The position numbers and the translations under genes were made by a program. The notes under the pieces are model-generated. The model was not told the DNA's origin and made no database searches. It saw nothing but the letters and a program-made list of their open reading frames with translations. DNA of 64,000 nucleotides from assembly GCF_031127805.1 (NCBI RefSeq), contig NZ_JARXHW010000024.1:6544-70543 (forward strand). The letters are read 5' to 3'. The DNA is from Thalassobacterium maritimum. GTDB lineage: Bacteria; Verrucomicrobiota; Verrucomicrobiia; Opitutales; Coraliomargaritaceae. This document shows, piece by piece, positions 10,194 to 18,726 of this stretch; positions within the stretch are counted from its first letter, which is position 1, and each line of letters begins with the position of its first letter.

Positions 10194-12290
10194 CTGTCGG
10201 CGCAAATCCAGGGTGTGGCGAAATTCCGGTGCGAGCTTGGGCTCAAACTGCGCGGGCTTGCGGCCGATCAAATCAGAGGCGATCTGCCAACGATCTGCGC
10301 GGCGCTGAGCAGCCTCCTCACTCGTTTGCGGACGCCCCTCATAGACGGGCCCGAAGGGATTCCAGTAATGATAGCGCGCCGCTTGCAGCGTCTCTCCGGA
10401 ACGCTTGCAGACCCACTCAAATTCGAGCGGCGATTGAATCGGTACGTGCGGATGCAAGGCCGGATACGCACTAGCACATTTATAACGCAGCCCACAAATC
10501 ATTTGCCCATTGACCAACTCGAAGGGCACTTGCACTCCGTTGACTAATAACAAGGCGTCGGCGCACAGGGCGGAATCCGACAGCGTCAACTGCAGCCGGT
10601 CGCTGGAATTGTCCACCACCCGCACGGTGTTCGCGCCTTGGCTTTCTTCCGCCATCAAAGGAAAGGATTCGAAGGCTTGCCGCAAGTCGACATGCCCACC
10701 CGGCACCTCTAAGCGCCCGACACTGGGGCAACGGAAGGACAAAACGGGCTCAAGCCACTCGGCTTGGAATGGCAAACCATGCGCCGCCAGATCATCGCAG
10801 ATGACATGCACATCTTCCCACAAAAATGCCGGCAGGAAATAGCGATCGTGTAACAATGGGCCAAACCGGTTCAGCGGCTCACTGAAGGGGGCTTTAAATA
10901 GGCGCGCGATAATCGTGCGCACAAATAATGCGATCACCGACATGGTCTCGATTTGCGGAAAAGTCTCAAACGCGCGCAGTTCGATGATGCCCCACTTACC
11001 ATTGGGCGCAGAGGGATTACAAAACTTATCAAAGCAAATCTCAGTGCGATGCGTGTTCCCCGAAGAGTCGGTCAGTAAGTTACGGTAAAACTGATCCAAT
11101 AGCTCTCCCTCAGGCGCCGCACTCAGCGCTTGCACGCCCTCACAGGCCACCTCCAACTCATACAAGGAATGCATAGGCCCCTCGTCCACGCGTGGCGCTT
11201 GGCTACCGGGACCGACGTATTGCCCCGTAAACAAATAAGAGAGCGCGGGATGATGCTGCCAATAACGCAAGACCGAAACGATGCGCCGCGGCTCTAATAA
11301 AAAGGGATTGCACTCCAAGCTAGGTCCACCAAACGCCAAGTGCGAGCCACCGCCAGTCCCATAGATCGCTCCATTGAGCTGCCGCTTAGTTAGTTGCAAA
11401 CCGACAGCGTTGGCGGCCCGCGCGCACTGTCGCAGAAAACGATCGTACTCCACCCAAGTTGCCGCAGGCGGCAAGTTGATCTCCAAAACTCCAGGGTCCG
11501 CGGCCAGCCCAAATTTGAGCAAGGCATCGCCTGCGGCCTTGGGCGCATAGCCGCAAAACACGATATCACTAAAAGCACTGGTAGCGATGGTCGCATCAAA
11601 AAATGCAATGAGAGCCTGAAAGCCCACCCAGTCCAGCGGCGGCACAAAGATCTCCAAAGCACCCTTGCGCACTTCGATGGTTAGCGCCGTACGCATAGTG
11701 GACTCGTCTAAATCCCCCAGCGGCAAGCGTAGCCCCACAGGGCTGTCGCCCATAAATAATTGCAATGGTTCCTCCTCTGAAAACGGCCACTGCGCCGAGG
11801 TCCATTCTCCCTCAACATAATCAAGCGGTAAGACCCAGCCAGTCGGCGTCCTTTGCTCCGCCTCACAAGCGGGCAGCACGAAGTCACTCAAGCCCAAGTG
11901 CTCAGCGACCGTTTGCATTAAACTACCAGCGGCAGCTGGCTCATTCTGCCCCGGCACATCGTCCAGCAACATGCGAGCTGTATCCGACCAGAGCGGCTCC
12001 CCCGACTGACGGTGTAACAACATGCAGTTCCAACGAGGCAGCGGTTCGCCCGGATACCATTTGCCAAATACCTGCATGGTTAAAGCGCCCGGATAGACCT
12101 CACGTATCAGCTCGGCTGTCATACGCCGGGCATAGCCCAGCTTTTGCTCCCCCATCGCGGCATTGTTCCATTCAGGAGCGTCCGGCTGAGCAGGAATAAA
12201 GGTCGGCTCGCCTCCCATCGTCAAGGCGATGCCTTGCGACTGCAGCGAATCTTCAACTTGTTTGGCGAGGGATTGAATATTTGGGCTCAT
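10182..12290 (-). CDS. DUF2126 protein (predicted circularly permuted glutamine-synthetase-like ligase)
   Basis: This 702-residue protein matches the DUF2126 region, which in many bacteria is the C-terminal part of a larger protein with an N-terminal transglutaminase domain. Motifs include TMGGEPTFI near the N-terminus, GGGSHLAFGGP, and EICFDKF with ELRAFETFPQ further on, a pattern rich in acidic and His residues fitting a carboxylate-amine ligase. Comparative work by Iyer, Aravind and colleagues placed such proteins in a predicted peptide-tagging pathway. Here it stands alone, 21 bases after a transglutaminase gene that probably represents the missing partner. It is the last gene of the seven-gene minus-strand locus. 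The family is clear; no activity has been shown from sequence. Confidence 0.85.
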   Translation of the reverse strand: MSPNIQSLAKQVEDSLQSQGIALTMGGEPTFIPAQPDAPEWNNAAMGEQKLGYARRMTAELIREVYPGALTMQVFGKWYPGEPLPRWNCMLLHRQSGEPLWSDTARMLLDDVPGQNEPAAAGSLMQTVAEHLGLSDFVLPACEAEQRTPTGWVLPLDYVEGEWTSAQWPFSEEEPLQLFMGDSPVGLRLPLGDLDESTMRTALTIEVRKGALEIFVPPLDWVGFQALIAFFDATIATSAFSDIVFCGYAPKAAGDALLKFGLAADPGVLEINLPPAATWVEYDRFLRQCARAANAVGLQLTKRQLNGAIYGTGGGSHLAFGGPSLECNPFLLEPRRIVSVLRYWQHHPALSYLFTGQYVGPGSQAPRVDEGPMHSLYELEVACEGVQALSAAPEGELLDQFYRNLLTDSSGNTHRTEICFDKFCNPSAPNGKWGIIELRAFETFPQIETMSVIALFVRTIIARLFKAPFSEPLNRFGPLLHDRYFLPAFLWEDVHVICDDLAAHGLPFQAEWLEPVLSFRCPSVGRLEVPGGHVDLRQAFESFPLMAEESQGANTVRVVDNSSDRLQLTLSDSALCADALLLVNGVQVPFELVNGQMICGLRYKCASAYPALHPHVPIQSPLEFEWVCKRSGETLQAARYHYWNPFGPVYEGRPQTSEEAAQRRADRWQIASDLIGRKPAQFEPKLAPEFRHTLDLRRQLRG

Positions 12291-12311
12291 AGTAAAATTC
12301 GTAGAAAAAAA

Positions 12312-13202
12312 TCATTGATCCATCCCCTCGATCTCAAGACTGACATCCATCGTGGATGCAACGGATGCGTTAGCGAAATAAGAACCTTGAATCGGATCAA
12401 CGGCCTTCGGGTCGTGCGAGACGGCACAGGGAATAAAAAACCCATTGGCTAAAATACCATTGGTCGGGTCAAAGCCCTTCCACCCGGCACCGGGCAAATA
12501 AATCTCCGCCCAAGCGTGCATGGAACCGACCGCCCGGTTAAACACATGCGTGTCCTCACCCGCAACAGGAGGATCATATAAATACCCACTACAGAAACGA
12601 GCCGCGAAACCAAGCTGCCGCGTAATCGCAATAAATAGCACTGCCATATCGCGACAGGACCCGGTCCTCAACGCCAATGTCGTATCCGGATCTTGAATAC
12701 CCTCCTCATCACGCCGCACATAGTTAATATCGCGCGCCACGGCGGCATTTAGATCCGACAAAAACTGCACCACATCGACATGTTGCATCGGACTCGGCAC
12801 AGCCTGATAAAACCAGTCCAAGACACGACCAGCCCCTTTGGGCGCTTGAGCGTTCACATAGGGCCGAAGTGCAGTCAAGTCGGGCTCACGATAACTTAAA
12901 GGATATGCAGTGGCATAGCTTTCGAGAATAAAGTCGAAGGGGTTATCTTCGCCGACCTCGATCACGATCGAGGTATTGAAACTTAACTGCTGCGATTCGA
13001 GCAAACCGAAATTACAGCGCAACACTAGATTGCCATAAGCATCACGCAGCCATCGTTGCTGCGAAGCAGGCGTGGTGGCTACCTCGAAGCGTACAACGTG
13101 GCGCAAGTGACTATCGAGTGGTCGTAAAAACAATGCGTGATCACTAAAACTGACAGCGCGTTCATAACTATGCGTCGTGTGATGTTGGATACTTAATTTC
13201 AT
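12312..13202 (-). CDS. Transglutaminase-like cysteine protease family protein
   Basis: This 296-residue protein has an N-terminal beta domain of the bacterial transglutaminase type, beginning IQHHTTHSYERAV, and a papain-like core. The catalytic triad is present: C183 in TGSCRDM, H229 in MHAWAEIY and D245 in GFDPTN. No signal peptide is seen, so it probably acts in the cytoplasm. Its ATG overlaps the stop of the upstream transglutaminase gene by four bases, and DUF2126 follows 21 bases later. In related genomes this domain is fused to DUF2126, so the two likely form one complex. Protease, amidase or amide-exchange activity are all possible. Confidence 0.88.
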   Translation of the reverse strand: MKLSIQHHTTHSYERAVSFSDHALFLRPLDSHLRHVVRFEVATTPASQQRWLRDAYGNLVLRCNFGLLESQQLSFNTSIVIEVGEDNPFDFILESYATAYPLSYREPDLTALRPYVNAQAPKGAGRVLDWFYQAVPSPMQHVDVVQFLSDLNAAVARDINYVRRDEEGIQDPDTTLALRTGSCRDMAVLFIAITRQLGFAARFCSGYLYDPPVAGEDTHVFNRAVGSMHAWAEIYLPGAGWKGFDPTNGILANGFFIPCAVSHDPKAVDPIQGSYFANASVASTMDVSLEIEGMDQ

Positions 13203-14068
13203 GTATTTTGCTTCGTTCGTTCCAGTGAGACAATCACATTCAAGCGTTGGTCCGTCGCCCCTTTATACGTGCCCCGCATCGGTGCCACATCGCGATAGTC
13301 ACGACCGACAGCCACTTCGATGTGCCGCTCGCCTACGGCTTGATTATTAGTCGGATCCAGCCCCCACCAAGTGCCCCCGGGCAGATAGACTTCAACCCAA
13401 GCATGACTGGCCGCCGCACCGATTAAGGCGGGGTCCGTAGTCTCCGGATCATAAGCCTCAATATAGCCACTCACATAGCGGGCCGGTATGCCGTTACTGC
13501 GCAAGATAGCGAGCATCAGATGCGCAAAATCCTGACACACGCCATGGCGCTTACGCACCACTTCCGCGATCGGGGTGGAGATGTCGGTCGCCCCCGACTG
13601 ATACTTAAAATTCTCATAGATCCAAGTATAGAGCGTGCGCAAAGCATCACCATACGAATCCGCCTGCTTGAAAAATTGCTTACGAATACGGCGATGCTGG
13701 TTAAGCGGCACATGGTAACTCGGCTCCAAGAACTCAAATAACTGGTAGCGCATACTATTAAAGATCTGCCGCACCTCGCCCACGCACAGATCCAATGCCG
13801 CGGTGGGCGGCTCCACTGCGAAAGTTTCAACTTCCGTCTCCGAAGTGACCGTGAGTGCATTGTGTCGGTGTGGGATCGTGAAAAACTCCACGTGGTTACC
13901 AAAATAATCAACGTAGTGATCCACCTTGGCTGCAGGCGTGATATCCAAACGCCGATTTAATATGCGCTGCGAAGCATTGGTTTGCGGCCACACGCGTAAC
14001 TCTGCAAACGACTCAGAGGCCGGAACAGCGTATTTATATTCGGTGGTATGGGAGACTCGGAAGCGCAT
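13199..14068 (-). CDS. Transglutaminase-like cysteine protease family protein
   Basis: This 289-residue protein begins MRFRVSHTTEYKY, the characteristic bacterial transglutaminase N-terminal domain, followed by the core with C178 in GVCQDF, H222 in SHAWVEVY and D238 in GLDPTN. The frame extends to a GTG at 14107, but the ATG at 14068 begins exactly with the family's first strand and is preferred. It lies 42 bases after the ATP-grasp/Alpha-E fusion gene and overlaps the next transglutaminase gene by four bases. It is more similar by eye to the third transglutaminase at 16.8 kb than to its direct neighbour. Confidence 0.9.
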   Translation of the reverse strand: MRFRVSHTTEYKYAVPASESFAELRVWPQTNASQRILNRRLDITPAAKVDHYVDYFGNHVEFFTIPHRHNALTVTSETEVETFAVEPPTAALDLCVGEVRQIFNSMRYQLFEFLEPSYHVPLNQHRRIRKQFFKQADSYGDALRTLYTWIYENFKYQSGATDISTPIAEVVRKRHGVCQDFAHLMLAILRSNGIPARYVSGYIEAYDPETTDPALIGAAASHAWVEVYLPGGTWWGLDPTNNQAVGERHIEVAVGRDYRDVAPMRGTYKGATDQRLNVIVSLERTKQNT

Positions 14069-14110
14069 GAAACAATAATTGAATAAGCAAAAAGAACGCC
14101 AACTCACAGT

Positions 14111-16675
14111 TTATTCCAAACCAAAGAGCGTCGGCTCACGCGCAAAAACATCCTGATGACTAAAAAAGATATCCTCCAGGCGCTCGTGCAAGGCCTCCAC
14201 TTGCTCCGCAAGGCCGGCAAAAGCCTCGCCCACAAACTCCGCCGAGTGCTGGGCCGATTTAGGCGGCAGCTCACCAGCATCCAACCAGCCCACTTCATCC
14301 ATCGGGCTCTGAGCCAAAGGAAAATCAGCCAATACCTGCAACAAGCCATGAATCTGATCACTCAGATCACTGCCCAGCGCGCGTGCCCCATTGTAAGAAA
14401 GTGTGCCGATCGCATAATCTAAATTACGCAGACAGAAATTAACCGAACTCGGCACATGCTTCGCCTGCAGCATCAAACTGCAAATGCGGTCGACATAGGC
14501 GCGTGAACGAAACTCTCGCCGATACGCGTCCAGACAGCCAAGTAAGCGCAACAAAGCAGTCAAATCGGCGCTCTCCTCGTCCACTTCATGGTAGGCCTCT
14601 ACCACTCGCGGCATCGCGACCTTTAAAACTGCTAAGGCTCCGACCGCACGCTCAAAAAAGATGCCAACACGATAAAACTGCCAGGTATCATCATGCGGCA
14701 TGGTGCGCTCCGCGGTGCCATTAAAGCGAGCCAGTTCACTCACCATATGCGCGCACAGCTCTGCCAGTCGCGCACGGCTCACTGGGCGCTTCGCCTCTGC
14801 GTTGAGGTAAAGTGTGATATCTTCCAAGACTTCACGACACTCGGGACTGATCACCTCTCGCACACGCTCCAGCGAATTGCGGGCATAGCTGATACACGCA
14901 CGCACCGAAGCCCCCTCATTGGCATCCAACAAAAGACTCTTAGAGAGCGGTAAAGTATCGCGCGGCGGTCGCTTACGCTTCGTCACATCACTCTGCCCCG
15001 TGGCCGCAGCCACCGCTTGCAGCAGCGGCCAGTAAGTGCGCTGCTCTGCATGCGCCATCTGATCCCAACGCAAACGCTCTAAGGTATAAAATTGACGCGC
15101 AGTATTCTCCGCCCGCTCCAAATAGCGCCCGGCCCAGTACAGCGACTCCGCCACACGACTACTGATCGAGAAGCGCTCCCCCATCTGTGCCGGTGGACGC
15201 TTAGGCGCGGAATCCTGCACCACACTGTCGGGCACCCACACATCTTTCAGACCGTCCGTGGCAATCGTCAATCGCCGCGTACGATGCCCCGAAACTTTCT
15301 GCCGTACCATGCCACCCGGCAGCACAATAGGCTCCTTACCAAGAATATAATAAACACGCAAATACCCACCCCGCGCCGAAAATTCACCCTCCTTAAAACG
15401 AGGAAGCTTGGCAGGTTCAGGAATCGATTGCGCCACAAAATAATCAGCATGCTTCCGGGCAATACGCGCCAAAGAAGCCGCTGAATTTTGCGGGCGCTCC
15501 CCGCAAATTTGCCACAACATATCATGATCCTGCATGGGTTTGAGCACAAAGTCCTCGCGGTGCTCACTCACATATTCCCGTTGATCCACATCGCTCAAAT
15601 GAAAAGTCTCCACTGAGCGCAAGATCGGGCTCTCATTACGATAGTGCCCAATAATACGATCACTGTATCGTAACAAAGCACGATTATCCGTCACCCCCGC
15701 ACCCGGCGCATTCACAATCGCCACATTGCCCTGACGCCAGGCGTTGATCAGCCCCGGCAAGCCAAAGACATTTGCATTCGGCACCGCAATCGGGTCCAAC
15801 GCAGAACTTTCCACCCGCCGATAAATCACATCAACCGGCTCCAGGCCTCGAATCGTTTTCAAAAACACACGACTCTCGCGCACCAAAAGATCGCTCGACT
15901 GCGCAATCGAGATCCCCATGTGACGCGCAATAAAAGCCTCTTCAAAATAAGCCTGCCCCGGCTGCCCACTCGTCAACAACAAGATATGTGGGTTCGCCCG
16001 TGCGGACTGCGCGCGCAACATTTCTAGCAAGTAAGTGCTAAAGCCCGCCACCGGCGCCACATCCACACGCTCATACAGCTCAGGAAAGACCTGAGATAAG
16101 ATACGGCGATTTTGTAACACATGCGACAAACCAAAGGGCGTGCCCATATGATTTTCGACCACACGCCAGTCCCCCTCGCCCGCGTCTACCAAATCAAATG
16201 CGCCAAACTGCGAATATTCTCCATAAGGCACCTCGATTCCACTCAAAGGCCGCAAAAAGGCTGGGTCACGGAGCGCCAAGTCATGCGGAATCACTCGCTG
16301 ACGCAAAATATTCTGCTGCGAGTATAAATCCTGCGCATAGGCATTAAACGCCAAGGCTCGCTGCACCACCCCCGTAGAAATCAGCTGCCACTCCTCCGCA
16401 CCCAAGGAGAGCGGAAACAAATCCAAGCCCCAGGGGTTCGCACTGGAGCGACTAGAGGTTACATCCGAAAACTGTAGGCCCAACTCCTCCACCGCAAAAT
16501 CCAACCGCTGCTGACGCTGGTTCAAGTCCCCGGGGGAACAAGACCGAATCACATCTACAATCGGAGCATAAGGCGCACGCGCAGAGCCCTCAGCATCGAA
16601 CACAGCCGAAGCCCCCCCTCCGTGAAAACCACGAAAAGGGTCCACCTTCAAACGAACCTCATCAAGCTTGCGCAT
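14111..16675 (-). CDS. Circularly permuted ATP-grasp/Alpha-E fusion protein, divergent ATP site
   Basis: This 854-residue protein joins a circularly permuted ATP-grasp domain (about 1-500) to an Alpha-E helical domain (about 510-850, starting SRVAESLYWAGRYLERAEN). Its two halves correspond to the separate genes at 18.7 and 17.7 kb. Segments such as DVIYRRVE, GLPGLINA and VLPGGM match the paralogue. Positions expected to bind ATP and metal differ: EDNARSPSGVSY is ENHMGTPFGLSH here, and NEAGGYGM is MQDHDML. It may bind a different nucleotide or be a non-catalytic partner. It starts the second module after a 149-base gap and leads into two transglutaminases and DUF2126. Confidence 0.88.
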   Translation of the reverse strand: MRKLDEVRLKVDPFRGFHGGGASAVFDAEGSARAPYAPIVDVIRSCSPGDLNQRQQRLDFAVEELGLQFSDVTSSRSSANPWGLDLFPLSLGAEEWQLISTGVVQRALAFNAYAQDLYSQQNILRQRVIPHDLALRDPAFLRPLSGIEVPYGEYSQFGAFDLVDAGEGDWRVVENHMGTPFGLSHVLQNRRILSQVFPELYERVDVAPVAGFSTYLLEMLRAQSARANPHILLLTSGQPGQAYFEEAFIARHMGISIAQSSDLLVRESRVFLKTIRGLEPVDVIYRRVESSALDPIAVPNANVFGLPGLINAWRQGNVAIVNAPGAGVTDNRALLRYSDRIIGHYRNESPILRSVETFHLSDVDQREYVSEHREDFVLKPMQDHDMLWQICGERPQNSAASLARIARKHADYFVAQSIPEPAKLPRFKEGEFSARGGYLRVYYILGKEPIVLPGGMVRQKVSGHRTRRLTIATDGLKDVWVPDSVVQDSAPKRPPAQMGERFSISSRVAESLYWAGRYLERAENTARQFYTLERLRWDQMAHAEQRTYWPLLQAVAAATGQSDVTKRKRPPRDTLPLSKSLLLDANEGASVRACISYARNSLERVREVISPECREVLEDITLYLNAEAKRPVSRARLAELCAHMVSELARFNGTAERTMPHDDTWQFYRVGIFFERAVGALAVLKVAMPRVVEAYHEVDEESADLTALLRLLGCLDAYRREFRSRAYVDRICSLMLQAKHVPSSVNFCLRNLDYAIGTLSYNGARALGSDLSDQIHGLLQVLADFPLAQSPMDEVGWLDAGELPPKSAQHSAEFVGEAFAGLAEQVEALHERLEDIFFSHQDVFAREPTLFGLE

Positions 16676-16824
16676 ATGCCGTCAAAATGCATCGCAGTTT
16701 GAATGATTGAAAGCCCAATCTACACAGACTGTAAGCGACGCCTCGCCATGCGCGTCGCCACCGAAACAGCACAAAACATCTCTCGCGTAACACCACCTAA
16801 CAGCAATACAGTCAGACTCTCGGC
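16676..16824. other. Spacer between the two ATP-grasp modules
   Basis: A 149-base non-coding gap separates the third transglutaminase from the ATP-grasp/Alpha-E fusion. I see no terminator with a T run, so read-through is possible. It may also hold a promoter for the second module. No repeat or RNA gene was recognised. Confidence 0.3.
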
Positions 16825-17673
16825 TCACACGAGTGCCACCCGAACAGCGACCTCCATCTCGGCCACCGCTTCGCCGCGGTAGGTACCAGCCAGCGGACGC
16901 ACATCTACATAATCGCGCCCGATCGCCAACTTGATATAACGTACATCAGCACGCCGATTATGCGTCGGGTCATAGCCCGCCCAACCAATGCCGGGCAGGA
17001 AACACTCCACCCAAGCATGTGAGGCCGAGTTATCATCAGCCGAGCCAGACACGGATTTTTCGACATAAAAATAGCCACTCACATAGCGTGCGGGAATCTT
17101 AATGGAGCGACAAAGCGCAATCATAACATGAGCAAAATCCTGACATACGCCCCGCTTATGTTTGAACACCTGTATCACATCCGTCTCCACCTGTGTACTA
17201 CCCGGCGCATAGCGAAACTCTCTAAAGATATATGCCATCAGCGCCTCTACCCGTAAACGCACATCCTCCACACCCGTAACGATCTCAGTGGCCTCATGCT
17301 CAAACATGGGGCCCAGCAACACTCGCTGACTGCCCGCTAAAAAATCATAATATCGCTCATCTCGATCCAAGCCCGTGAGCCCCGCCAGTGGACAGGGGAC
17401 CGTGAAATCCCGCGTGTCGGGCATCGTCTCCACCAACGAGCGAGCCTCGACTTCCAGCCAGTCGTGCGGCTCCATCACTTCGAAATGATGTACTTGATTC
17501 GTATAGAAATCCAAACGCCGCAGCACCCGTGGCTCTTGCGGCAAAATCTTTAGCGTAAACGATTCGCAGCACTGCAACTCATCGGAAACAGGACAAAGAT
17601 GGGCATCATTAAAGCTCTCCCACACTGGATTGGCGTAAGTATAGCGAGTGACATGTTGGACAGAGAACTTCAT
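16825..17673 (-). CDS. Transglutaminase-like cysteine protease family protein
   Basis: This 282-residue protein has the bacterial transglutaminase N-terminal domain (MKFSVQHVTRYTY) and a core with C177 in GVCQDF, H219 in SHAWVECF and D235 in GYDPTH. The frame opens at a TTG at 17682, but the ATG at 17673 begins with the conserved strand. It closes the first module: ATP-grasp, then Alpha-E, then this gene, separated from the Alpha-E stop by only nine bases. It is predicted to be cytoplasmic, since no signal peptide is visible. The substrate is unknown; a peptide or isopeptide made by the neighbouring ligase is the natural guess. Confidence 0.9.
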   Translation of the reverse strand: MKFSVQHVTRYTYANPVWESFNDAHLCPVSDELQCCESFTLKILPQEPRVLRRLDFYTNQVHHFEVMEPHDWLEVEARSLVETMPDTRDFTVPCPLAGLTGLDRDERYYDFLAGSQRVLLGPMFEHEATEIVTGVEDVRLRVEALMAYIFREFRYAPGSTQVETDVIQVFKHKRGVCQDFAHVMIALCRSIKIPARYVSGYFYVEKSVSGSADDNSASHAWVECFLPGIGWAGYDPTHNRRADVRYIKLAIGRDYVDVRPLAGTYRGEAVAEMEVAVRVALV

Positions 17674-17682
17674 AGCAAACAA

Positions 17683-17706
17683 CTACTGTTGCTGCTGTTG
17701 TTGCTG
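17683..17706 (-). repeat. CAG/CAA tract encoding a C-terminal glutamine run
   Basis: The last seven sense codons of the Alpha-E gene are CAG or CAA, directly before TAG. The mixed codons argue against a very recent single-triplet expansion. Length variation between strains would be expected if the tract is unselected. Confidence 0.7.
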
Positions 17707-18693
17707 CGTGGCAATCTCTGTCTCCATATCGGGGCGTGCGTGGAACATGTAATTTTCGAACATCACCATGCCGATCTCGACGAAACGTTCTTGCAACTGA
17801 CCTAAATACTGGTGCAAGCCCGACTGAAAGACCTCGTCAATATTGCTATAGGTCAGGTCGCTCATCAAACGTCCCGAGACGCGCTCGACATCGTTGGAGT
17901 AGAAACCGGGATTACAGCCGGAAATCTTATGCAAATTCGCGTCCAAATGACGCACACAGGACAAGATCGAGCGTGGGAAGTGCTGATCGAAGATCAGAAA
18001 GTTAGCGACTTTCATCGGATTCACAGCAGTCACATAAAAGCTATGATAGGCCTCAAATCCACTACATGATTTTAAAATAGCCCCCCATTGCACCGCATCG
18101 ATGGCCCCGCCGACATCGTCCACGCTGGGCAGCAGCATGTGGTACTTAATATCGAGAATGCGACTCGTTTTGTCCGCACGCTCTAAATATTTACCCACCT
18201 GCATGAAGTAAAAACCTTCGTTGTGCGAGAAGGTGGAATCGGTCATCCCTTGAAATAAATGACTGTAATCCTGAATTTGTTTATAAAATTCATACGGGCC
18301 CTCTTCCCAAACTTTTTTTGCGTTATTGGACTTCAAAAACAAATAAGCATCGTTCAAGCATTGCCACATCTCCGTCGAGATTTGATCGCGAATCATACGC
18401 GCGTTCTCCCGAGCCGCAAACATGCAAGCAATCACCGAACTAGAATTCTCTGGGTTAAAGGTCAAAAAGTCTGTCACACTTTGTGAGTCGGCACGCTCAT
18501 AAAGCTCATAGAACAGCTCCTCCTCGCCAGCAGCACGGATCACGGGCTCCCAGTGTTCCTTTAATTTGTCATCATCCAGAGCCTCAAAATCGAGTAATAG
18601 TTGAAGATTTACATCCAACAAACGGGCAATATTTTCGGCCCGTTCGATGTAACGGCTCATCCAGTAGAGAGAATCGGCAACGCGTGAAAGCAT
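17683..18693 (-). CDS. Alpha-E domain protein
   Basis: This 336-residue, mostly helical protein matches the Alpha-E family, with the signature start MLSRVADSLYWMSRYIERAENIARLLD. The family is almost always encoded beside circularly permuted ATP-grasp proteins and is thought to be their partner; no catalytic activity is established. It lies 33 bases after the ATP-grasp gene and nine bases before a transglutaminase gene. The protein ends in seven consecutive glutamines encoded by mixed CAG and CAA codons, which is not a family feature. Confidence 0.9.
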   Translation of the reverse strand: MLSRVADSLYWMSRYIERAENIARLLDVNLQLLLDFEALDDDKLKEHWEPVIRAAGEEELFYELYERADSQSVTDFLTFNPENSSSVIACMFAARENARMIRDQISTEMWQCLNDAYLFLKSNNAKKVWEEGPYEFYKQIQDYSHLFQGMTDSTFSHNEGFYFMQVGKYLERADKTSRILDIKYHMLLPSVDDVGGAIDAVQWGAILKSCSGFEAYHSFYVTAVNPMKVANFLIFDQHFPRSILSCVRHLDANLHKISGCNPGFYSNDVERVSGRLMSDLTYSNIDEVFQSGLHQYLGQLQERFVEIGMVMFENYMFHARPDMETEIATQQQQQQQ

Positions 18694-18726
18694 AGTATAA
18701 TATATTTCTTAAAGATTAAAGTGGTC

